NCBI GenBank assembly: GCA_034436375.1
Contig: DAOTVS010000168.1
Coordinates: 1 to 18,762 of the forward strand
Origin: DAOTVS01 sp034436375
Lineage (GTDB): Bacteria > Chloroflexota > Anaerolineae > SpSt-313
Direction of reading: 5' to 3'
DNA length: 18,762 nucleotides
The notes beneath the pieces were generated by a model. That model did not search any database and was not told where the DNA came from. It was given only the letters and a program-made list of their open reading frames with translations. Position numbers and translations under genes: made by a program. Positions 12,458 to 18,762 of this stretch are shown in pieces (positions within the stretch are counted from its first letter, which is position 1; every line of letters starts with the position of its first letter).

Positions 12458-14809
12458 ATGTTAACGTTGGAGTCTCTGGAGTGGGGCGATATTGGGCGCT
12501 TGCTCTACGAGGTGGACCTGGCCCGCGCGCAGGCGCTGATGCCCTCAGTGACGGAGCGGTCGTGCGTTGGCAACCTGCTGCGCGCTGCGGTGAGGGATGG
12601 GCTATATTACACGGCCATGGCTGAAGTGACAGTGCATGGGATCGTGTCTCGCTGCAGTTGCGAATTGGGAGGCGATTGCGAGCACGTTGCCGCCGTACTG
12701 TTGGCCTGGGTGGAGGACCCCTTTTCCTTTAGCAGGGCTAAAGATGGATCTCCCGGGCTGATCATGCCCGGCGCCAGCTGGGGCCCGGTGGGGCCGGCAG
12801 CGGTTGATGAGCAGGCCCTGTCTGTGATCCCGGTGCCGCCTCGCCCCTCTCATCACCCCAAGAAAATGCCGTCCTGGATGCGGACTACCCGCGCCGAGCG
12901 CCGACGCGTGGCCGGCGAGCAGGCCGAGGAATGGCTGGCCGGCCTGCGCATGTCGGACCTGCGCAATATGGCGAGCATGCGTGGCTGGTCGCTGCGCAGC
13001 ACGACCAAGGATGCGCTGGTGCAGCAGGCGACGGATGCGCTGGGGGACCCAGAGTCCATTGGCCGGGCCCTGGACCGCCTGGACCGCGAGCAGCGGCAGG
13101 TGTTGTGCGCTCTGCTTTTGCTGGGCGATGAAGCAGCCCGCAGTGCCGATCTGGAACGGGTAGCGCGGAGCTGGGGTGAGCTGCGTGGGCGCTCGCTGGC
13201 GACGGAGTATAGCTATGCATTGCGGTTAGCCGGCCTGTCGATGCCGGCCTCCTATGGCCACGGGAGTTGGCGACAGGTTGATGTGGTGCCTCCAGTGGTA
13301 GCCAGCGTCTTGCCCCCTCTGCTGCGGGACCTGCTGTTGCCTGCCGGCGAGGCTCTGTCTCTGTTGCCTGGCGGCGCGGGCGTGGATCTGCGCCTGGCTG
13401 ATCCGTATGGCTTTGTGCGCACCCTGCACCAGGTTGGCCTGGCCCTGGAGGACCCGCCAGCGCCGTTGCGGCCCCCCATGCCGCGCCCGGCACTGGAAAG
13501 CCGTTTGCCGGCTCTACAGCATTGGGATTATATCGCCGATGAGGTGTTGGCGCTGCAGAAGGCGGGCCCGCCGCTCTCGTATGCCGATGTGACGCTGACG
13601 GTGCCCCCGCGCAGCCGCACATTGACCGATGCCGATGTACAGCGCTTGAGCCCCCTGGCCGGCGGCGAAGCTCGCCTCGAGTTCATCTATAGCCTGCTGG
13701 TGGCCAGCGGCCTGGAACTGCCGGGCAGCCCGGTGACTGCTTGGCCGGAGGTGCGCGTGCAGTTCCTGCAGCGTGATGAGATGGCGCAGCGGGCCATCCT
13801 GGCCCGCTGCTATGTAGGCATGACGCGTTGGAGTGAGTTGTGGGAGGTGTTGCGCGAGCATCCTGAACTGCAACTCAAGCATCGCCTGGGCAGCAACCTG
13901 CCTCCAGATCACCTGGCCAACCACCTGGTCCGCTTTCGCCAGATGGTGCTGCGCACCCTCGCCTGCCTGCCCGATCATGAATGGGTGCCCTGGGGGGCTG
14001 TGAAACGGCTGTTGCGCCTGGTCTGGCCGCGCTTCGATCAGTTGGCGCTGCACTCTTTTGGCCTGCCGGGGCAGGCCGGGGCCTGGTTCCTGACTCGCCG
14101 GGCCGATGGGCAGCCCCTCGATCCCGAGTCCGAGGAGGATTGGGACCTGGCGCAGGGAGAGATGGCGCGCTGGGTCATCAGCGGGCCGTTGCATTGGCTG
14201 GGGTTCGCTGACCTGCTTTTGGAGGGCGGCCGATTGGCAGCGCTGCGCCTGCACGGCTGGGCTGACCTGTATTGGGACCGGGAGGATGCGCCCGCGGCGC
14301 CGCCCCATGCGCGCGCCCTGGCGGAGGCCGAAGGGCCCCGGGTCAGGGCTGCCGGCTGCTCCATCGCCGTGCTGCCCTCGCGTGTGGGCGTCGAGGGGCA
14401 CAACTTGCTGGAGAAAATCGCCCGCCTCAGCTCGGTTGGCGCTGAGGGTTTTGTGTACGAGCTCGACGCGGAGACCGCTTTTCGTTCCTTCGAGTCGGGG
14501 TTGGCGCTCAAGCAAGTGTTGGAAGAGTTCCCTCGTCTGCTGGGTGTGCCCATGGCCGATGCGATGCGCCAACAGCTGGAGCGCTGGTGGGACTCTTATG
14601 GCCGGGTGCGTATCTACGAGGGGCTGACCGTGCTCGAGTTTGCCGATGATTACACCCTCGCGGAGATCAAGGCCGTGACCTCGCTGAGCGATCACCTCGT
14701 GGCCGAGATTTCGCCCCGCCTGGTCATCATCGAGCCGGAGACGGTGGCGCTTCTGACGCAGGAACTGCGGCGTGCGGGCTATACGCCGAAACAGACGGAT
14801 CAGGTGTGA
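12458..14809 (+). CDS. SWIM zinc-finger protein with C-terminal XPB-partner (Helicase_C_3-like) module
   Basis: This 783-aa protein has no helicase motifs. Near the N-terminus, CSCELGGDCEH (Cys66, Cys68, Cys74, His76) is a SWIM-type CXCX(n)CXH metal site, usually linked to DNA or protein binding. A region at about 157-195 (LRMSDLRNMASMRGWSLR...) looks SAP-like and could bind DNA. A helical segment at 205-225 may be winged-helix. The C-terminus (about 631-783) carries YELDAETAFRSFESGL, then LERWWDSYGRVRIYEGLTVLEF, a module shared with the XPB N-terminus and the next protein. ATG 12458 follows the XPB stop by nine bases, with a GGAGGT 11 bases upstream, so co-translation is likely. It probably loads, anchors or regulates the XPB helicase; this is inference. 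Confidence 0.8.
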   Translation: MLTLESLEWGDIGRLLYEVDLARAQALMPSVTERSCVGNLLRAAVRDGLYYTAMAEVTVHGIVSRCSCELGGDCEHVAAVLLAWVEDPFSFSRAKDGSPGLIMPGASWGPVGPAAVDEQALSVIPVPPRPSHHPKKMPSWMRTTRAERRRVAGEQAEEWLAGLRMSDLRNMASMRGWSLRSTTKDALVQQATDALGDPESIGRALDRLDREQRQVLCALLLLGDEAARSADLERVARSWGELRGRSLATEYSYALRLAGLSMPASYGHGSWRQVDVVPPVVASVLPPLLRDLLLPAGEALSLLPGGAGVDLRLADPYGFVRTLHQVGLALEDPPAPLRPPMPRPALESRLPALQHWDYIADEVLALQKAGPPLSYADVTLTVPPRSRTLTDADVQRLSPLAGGEARLEFIYSLLVASGLELPGSPVTAWPEVRVQFLQRDEMAQRAILARCYVGMTRWSELWEVLREHPELQLKHRLGSNLPPDHLANHLVRFRQMVLRTLACLPDHEWVPWGAVKRLLRLVWPRFDQLALHSFGLPGQAGAWFLTRRADGQPLDPESEEDWDLAQGEMARWVISGPLHWLGFADLLLEGGRLAALRLHGWADLYWDREDAPAAPPHARALAEAEGPRVRAAGCSIAVLPSRVGVEGHNLLEKIARLSSVGAEGFVYELDAETAFRSFESGLALKQVLEEFPRLLGVPMADAMRQQLERWWDSYGRVRIYEGLTVLEFADDYTLAEIKAVTSLSDHLVAEISPRLVIIEPETVALLTQELRRAGYTPKQTDQV

Positions 14810-14810
14810 G

Positions 14811-17174
14811 ATGAACCAAGCCGATGAGATCCAGGCGCTCCTGGATTCGTACAACGTGGATACTCTGTTCTACATGGCATCGGCTGCGATGCTGCCCGTA
14901 GCCAGGCGCCAGCCCCGGGCCAGGAAAGCTGTGCTCCTGGACCGATTGAGCGCCGAGCTCTTCACCCCAGAGCGCATCGCGGCCTCTCTGGCGCGGCTGA
15001 GCAGGAGAGATCGCCTGGTGCTCGACCGGCTGATCTTGAACGGGGGCCCGATACCCACACGCGTGTTCAAACGTGAGCTGATCCGGGCCGGGCTGGCTAC
15101 CGAGAGTCCGACGGCGCCGGCAGAAGATTCACCGTACCTTCCCAGTGGGAGCTACCGCCCGCCGTATGCCGTGGATAGCTACATCGGCCGGCCGGAGCGG
15201 GCGCAATCGCCGGTGTTTGCGGATGTGATCGCCCGCCTGACGGGTCAGGGCCTGGTGTTCAGCCGACTCGGCCCTCGGTGGCTCGAGACCCCCGTGCCGC
15301 CCAAGCTCCAGTTTCACCCCGCGGATGAGCTGTTCATCCCTGAGGCGGTGCTGCGCCATCTGCCGGCGCCCCCCGTGCCGGTGGCCGATGCCCCCTTGCA
15401 GCCTGAGCGTGTGCAGGAGGCCGACCCGGTGCCCTTGCTGCGCGACCTTTACCTCTATTGGGATTTCTGTCGGCGCAACCCTGTGGCCGTGACGAAGAGT
15501 GGCTATGTGGGCAAGCGCGGCCTGCGGGCGATCAACGACGTATTGCTTGCGCCCGACCCGCTTCTCGAGACGGCCCGCAATGAGGCAGAGACAGGCCGGC
15601 TGGCCATGCTCAGGGAGCTTTTGCGGATAGATGGCGTGCTCGCGCTGATGGATGGCCATTTGTGCTCCAATCCGCCTCAGCTCTACCCCGTGCCCGACTA
15701 CTGGCTTCGGCCGGAAGTGGACTTGCTGGCCGGCTATCTTCGCCATTGGCCCAGCCTTCTCCTGACGGCGCTCTCCGCCGAGGCCGAACGCTATGACGCT
15801 GTCGTGGAAAGCGGAAGGCGGGCCCTGCTGCAGGCGCTAGCGGCGGCGCCGGTGGGCGCCTGGCTGGAACCGGCCGGTATTCTGGACCGGGCCTATGCCC
15901 TGGATAGAGGCCTGTTTTTTCCCGAGCGGCAGCGCGTGGAGGCGCTGCCTGGCAACGCCTATTGCGCTCAGCCCGGTTTTTATGGTCGGGCAGCCGATCT
16001 TCTGGCTGAGATGGATCGGCTGGATGTCCTGCTGACTGAGCAGTGCCTGACGGGCTTTTTGCATGAGACGGGCGTAGTGGACCTGGGCTACGATGGGGAG
16101 CAGCTGCGCGCGGTGCGCATTACTCCACTGGGCCAAGAGATCCTGCGCCGCCTGAGCGACCGGGCAGAGGGCGGCCCTGAGCCGGCCGTTGCGCCCCCAG
16201 CGGAGGATGAAGGCAAGGTCATCATCCAGCCCAGCTTTCAGATTCTGGCCATCGGCCCGGTGAGCCTGGGCGTGTTGGCCCACCTGGATCTGCTGGCCGA
16301 CCGACAGCGTGCGGGGCTGGGCGCCTTTGAGTATCAGCTCACGCGCGATTCGGTGTATCGGGCGCAGCAGAGTGGGATGGATGCTGCCGCAGTCTTGCGG
16401 TATCTGGAGGCGGCGAGTGCGATGGATCTGCCCCAGAATGTGCGCCGCTCGCTGGCCGAGTGGGCGCTGCATCAGGAGCGCATCGTCTTTCGGAGCGGCG
16501 TCAGCCTGATCCAAACGGTGACGCCCGAGCTGTTAGGCGCGCTGAACGAGGATCCTCGGACAGCGCCCCTGATCTCCCGGCCCATTGCGCCGCAGGTCGC
16601 CATCCTGCGGCGTGGGGCGGAAAAGTTGTTGGTGCAAGCATTGGTGGAGCGTGGCGAGTTTCCCACCGTCTGCGGCGCCCAGCCCCACTCAGCAGATCAC
16701 AGCGTAACCGTGGAGGAGGATGGTACTGTGCGCTCTGTGCACGCAGTGCCGAACCTGTTCCTGTACGGTCGCCTGCAGCGCCTGGCCGAGGCGGGGCCTG
16801 CTGGCGTGTGGCGGATAACCCCGGCATCGATTGCGCGGGTGGGGGGCAGCAAAGCCCGGGCGCTCCGCCTGCTGGATGATCTGGCGAGCCTGCACCGCGG
16901 AGATTTGCCTGCACAGTTGGTGGAGCAGATCAAGGCTTGGGCCGGATACTATGGCGATGCGGCAGCCCAGGCGCTCACCCTCATCGAATTCCGTGATCCG
17001 ACGACGCTGGCCGAGCTGCTGGAGAAGCCCGAACTGAGGGCGTTGCTCAAGCCTTTCCGTGCCGGTGAACGCGCACTGGCGGTGGTGGCCGAGGGCAAGC
17101 TGGCGCAGGCCGAGGAGGTCCTGGCCGGCCTTGGGGTGCGTGTGCGCGCAGGGCTGTCATTCCTGAGGGGATAG
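14811..17174 (+). CDS. Large XPB-partner protein with two XPB-NTD-like modules, p52/Tfb2-like region
   Basis: This 787-aa cytoplasmic protein has no helicase or nuclease motif that I can see. The N-terminal 90 residues are helical, with RLSRRDRLVLDRLILNGG like a winged helix. Around 468-580 it reads KVIIQPSFQILAIG, then YQLTRDSVYRAQQSGM, DLPQNVRRSLAEWAL and ERIVFRSGVSLIQ. This is the Helicase_C_3-type domain and, from memory, resembles the XPB-binding domain of TFIIH subunit p52. A second copy lies at about 666-740 (WRITPASIARVGGSKARAL, DLPAQLVEQIKAWAGYYG). ATG 14811 starts one base after the previous stop; upstream in-frame GTG starts are less likely. I recall actinobacterial XPB genes also neighbouring such a protein. 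Its role as an XPB partner is inferred. Confidence 0.8.
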   Translation: MNQADEIQALLDSYNVDTLFYMASAAMLPVARRQPRARKAVLLDRLSAELFTPERIAASLARLSRRDRLVLDRLILNGGPIPTRVFKRELIRAGLATESPTAPAEDSPYLPSGSYRPPYAVDSYIGRPERAQSPVFADVIARLTGQGLVFSRLGPRWLETPVPPKLQFHPADELFIPEAVLRHLPAPPVPVADAPLQPERVQEADPVPLLRDLYLYWDFCRRNPVAVTKSGYVGKRGLRAINDVLLAPDPLLETARNEAETGRLAMLRELLRIDGVLALMDGHLCSNPPQLYPVPDYWLRPEVDLLAGYLRHWPSLLLTALSAEAERYDAVVESGRRALLQALAAAPVGAWLEPAGILDRAYALDRGLFFPERQRVEALPGNAYCAQPGFYGRAADLLAEMDRLDVLLTEQCLTGFLHETGVVDLGYDGEQLRAVRITPLGQEILRRLSDRAEGGPEPAVAPPAEDEGKVIIQPSFQILAIGPVSLGVLAHLDLLADRQRAGLGAFEYQLTRDSVYRAQQSGMDAAAVLRYLEAASAMDLPQNVRRSLAEWALHQERIVFRSGVSLIQTVTPELLGALNEDPRTAPLISRPIAPQVAILRRGAEKLLVQALVERGEFPTVCGAQPHSADHSVTVEEDGTVRSVHAVPNLFLYGRLQRLAEAGPAGVWRITPASIARVGGSKARALRLLDDLASLHRGDLPAQLVEQIKAWAGYYGDAAAQALTLIEFRDPTTLAELLEKPELRALLKPFRAGERALAVVAEGKLAQAEEVLAGLGVRVRAGLSFLRG

Positions 17175-17214
17175 CCGCACGCTCAGGTGGGCAGCGGGGT
17201 GGCTGCATTGGGCC

Positions 17215-18246
17215 TCACTGGTGGCGACGGCGGTGGGTCGTCACCTGGCGTAGGAAGAAAAAGCCGATGACGATTGGCAGCCAGACGTTCAGGCCGCGAT
17301 AGGCCACGGTGATCACGATGGCAACCGGGAGTGCCACGCCGAGGGACAAGAATACCAACACCATGACGCTCTCGGCTACGCCCAGGCCATGAGGCAGGAT
17401 GGTGATGACTGAGAAGACGATATTCATGGCAAAGGCGGCGGTGATGGTTGCCGCGCCGAGTCGGGAGCTGTAGGCGAGTGAGACGGCGGCCAGGCTGATC
17501 AGGTTGATCAGGTGCCCGGCCAGGGCCGTCCCGAAGATGTAGCCGATCAGGCGTGGGTGCTTGGTCAGGCTGTGGGCGGCGCCGATGAACTGCGCGGCCT
17601 GCTGCCCTCCCCAACCCACCGGCAGCCAGGGGCGGTGTGTGACGGTCCTGGCAACCCAATTGATGCCCCTTTCCGTCCAGATGAAGCCGTGTTGCAATTG
17701 CCGGGGTAACCAGCGCCCCAGCAGCACGATCACGATCAGGACGGCAGTGAACACCAGGAAAAGGATGCTCGTCAGCAACTGATAGTCCACGAGGACGTGC
17801 CGGGCGGCAAGGTAGACCAAGCCGATGATGATCAAGGGAATGACGGCGACCAGGTCGGCCACGAGGATCAGAAGTGAGCCTTCGGCAGCGCGCGCACCCG
17901 GCTGCCCGCGCCGCGAGGCGTCCTGGATGAAGACGGCCAGTGAGCTGATGCCCCCTGAGGGGATGACAGCCTTGACAAAGATCGAGGCGAACAGCACCGG
18001 GAGAAGTTCCAAGACCCGGCTCTGTACCCCTACAGCGGCAAAGCCCAGGACATACTCATAGGTGTACACGACATAGTAGATGCCCTGCAGGATGACGGCG
18101 ACAGCTATCCACTGCCAACGACTGCGGAGCAGCACTCTGGCGATGGCCTGGAGCTCGTTGTAGCTCAGGGCGATCAATACGGCAAAGGCAATGATCAGGA
18201 GGAGCGCCAGCCAGTAGCGCCGTAGCCACTCTAGCAGCCTGTCCAC
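17215..18246 (-). CDS. UPF0104 / lysylphosphatidylglycerol-synthase-like integral membrane protein
   Basis: This 343-aa protein has about eight to nine hydrophobic segments (for example 12-28, 43-66 and the long C-terminal stretch). It carries the family motifs PSGGISS and LPHGLGVAES. It belongs to the family related to the flippase half of lysylphosphatidylglycerol synthase (MprF) and the archaeal/bacterial UPF0104 proteins, with no soluble aminoacyl-transfer domain. A role in lipid or glycolipid translocation is plausible but unproven. GTG 18246 is chosen because GAGAGGAGG lies just upstream (complement of 18250-18258); the longer ORF to 18342 begins with a Pro/Ala/Arg-rich stretch that does not fit. 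It converges with the XPB operon across a 40-base gap. Confidence 0.85.
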   Translation of the reverse strand: MDRLLEWLRRYWLALLLIIAFAVLIALSYNELQAIARVLLRSRWQWIAVAVILQGIYYVVYTYEYVLGFAAVGVQSRVLELLPVLFASIFVKAVIPSGGISSLAVFIQDASRRGQPGARAAEGSLLILVADLVAVIPLIIIGLVYLAARHVLVDYQLLTSILFLVFTAVLIVIVLLGRWLPRQLQHGFIWTERGINWVARTVTHRPWLPVGWGGQQAAQFIGAAHSLTKHPRLIGYIFGTALAGHLINLISLAAVSLAYSSRLGAATITAAFAMNIVFSVITILPHGLGVAESVMVLVFLSLGVALPVAIVITVAYRGLNVWLPIVIGFFFLRQVTTHRRRHQ

Positions 18247-18292
18247 CTGCCTCCTCTCGAACCTCTCCGTTTTCCGCCCGGCGGCTTGGGCC

Positions 18293-18322
18293 GCAAGCGG
18301 GGGTCTTGGGCTGCCCGCTTGC
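18293..18322 (-). repeat. Stem-loop upstream of the UPF0104 gene
   Basis: gcaagcggg (18293-18301) pairs with cccgcttgc (18314-18322) across 12 nt, within the probable 5' leader of the minus-strand membrane-protein gene. No T tract follows on either strand. A leader attenuator is possible but weakly supported. The rest of 18323-18532 shows no gene or clear promoter. Confidence 0.3.
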
Positions 18323-18532
18323 AAAAGAGGCCGAGCAAGCAATGTGCCAGCCGGGCTGGCTTACCTCTTCATACGGATTTTCACCTCGCCAGCGCGATTT
18401 AACATAAATACGTGCACGGCTTCCTACCACTACAGCCGTACTTGCCCATCGGGGCGCGCGGATCCTATCCGGGCATCGCGCTTCGCACGCGACCGGAGTG
18501 GAGCCACTCGGGGGATTTGGCGGGTTCATGGT

Positions 18533-18762
18533 TTATCCCGTATTTAACAAAGGCAGTCCGTTGGGCGGGAATGCCAGCCACAAGCGGCTGATTGCCTGCC
18601 GTAGACGGTACAGGGGTGCAGCTGTCTCACGGTTGCGCCTTCCTGTACGATGGCACCAACGGTCCAAGAGCCAGGTTCGCAGCTCCTGTTGGTCGGGATT
18701 CAGGAACGAGAGCAGGAAAGCGTAGGCCAGGGTAACCATGCTCAGCAGTTTGAGCCGGTGCT
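18533..18762 (-). CDS. Probable transposase, C-terminal fragment running off the window
   Basis: The minus-strand frame is open from the window edge to TAA at 18533-18535 (75 codons plus stop visible). It reads LLSMVTLAYAFLLSFLNP, then WLLDRWCHRTGRRNRETAAPLYRLRQAISRLWLAF. The hydrophobic MVTLAYAFLL block followed by an Arg-rich tail is typical of the end of DDE transposases, as I recall from IS elements in Chloroflexota; the IS family cannot be fixed from this piece. The catalytic residues would lie outside the window. No terminal inverted repeat could be recognised on this side. Confidence 0.55.
   Translation of the reverse strand, partial: HRLKLLSMVTLAYAFLLSFLNPDQQELRTWLLDRWCHRTGRRNRETAAPLYRLRQAISRLWLAFPPNGLPLLNTG

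Noticed and set aside
13514..14854. 446-codon minus-strand open frame opposite the XPB-partner genes
   Set aside because: Antisense of a gene with good motifs; composition is His/Gln/Arg-rich and low in recognisable structure.
12458..17174. The XPB-partner genes as a phage-defence system
   Set aside because: No nuclease, effector or toxin motif and no neighbouring defence genes were seen. A repair or transcription-coupled role is the simpler reading.
18344..18547. 67-codon plus-strand frame between the UPF0104 gene and the transposase fragment
   Set aside because: No family resemblance, no clear ribosome binding site, and it overlaps the leader of the minus-strand gene.

Overview
The window looks like a chromosomal segment of a high-GC bacterium, most likely a Chloroflexota (Anaerolineae-like) genome. 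That placement is inference. It rests on strong GC bias, GTG starts, a bacterial XPB helicase with large partner proteins, a CBS-type M50 protease, a DUF512 radical-SAM protein, and many heptamer and hairpin repeats between genes. No rRNA, tRNA or CRISPR array was seen.

Layout. (1) 44-3667, plus strand: a tight housekeeping operon rluB-cmk-plsC-DUF512 in which each start overlaps the previous stop. It ends in a 23-bp perfect hairpin that can also serve the convergent gene. (2) 3723-5509, minus strand: a small membrane-anchored protein and an M50 site-2 protease with two CBS domains, each with its own recognisable promoter. (3) 5744-8168, plus strand: a variant ribose-phosphate pyrophosphokinase, a T-tailed terminator, and a group 4 glycosyltransferase whose start codon lies 7 nt after a perfect -10 box (probably leaderless). 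(4) 8169-8384: a convergent intergenic region made of 7-bp repeats and an inverted repeat. The repeats run into the 3' ends of both flanking genes and give both proteins a VKRE-x tail. (5) 8385-10317: scpA (minus) and fmt (plus), divergent, with clear promoters and a hairpin between them. (6) 10318-10639: no gene, but a 27-bp perfect hairpin, two more stems and a promoter. (7) 10640-17174, plus strand: three co-directional genes, an XPB-family helicase and two large proteins of 783 and 787 aa. (8) 17215-18246, minus strand: a polytopic UPF0104/LPG-synthase-like membrane protein. (9) 18533-18762: the C-terminal end of a probable transposase running off the edge.

The most interesting part is the XPB locus. 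A module of about 70 residues occurs once in the helicase N-terminus, once at the C-terminus of the second protein and twice in the third. The second protein also starts with a SWIM-type zinc-binding motif. In the third protein the module and the strand before it resemble, from memory, the p52/Tfb2 subunit of eukaryotic TFIIH, the direct partner of XPB. The operon may therefore encode a bacterial XPB complex built like the XPB-p52 core of TFIIH. The protein pattern is visible in the sequence; the TFIIH comparison and the repair role are inference.

Elsewhere the genes are mostly housekeeping: rRNA pseudouridylation, CMP phosphorylation, phosphatidate synthesis, PRPP synthesis, chromosome condensation and initiator-tRNA formylation.
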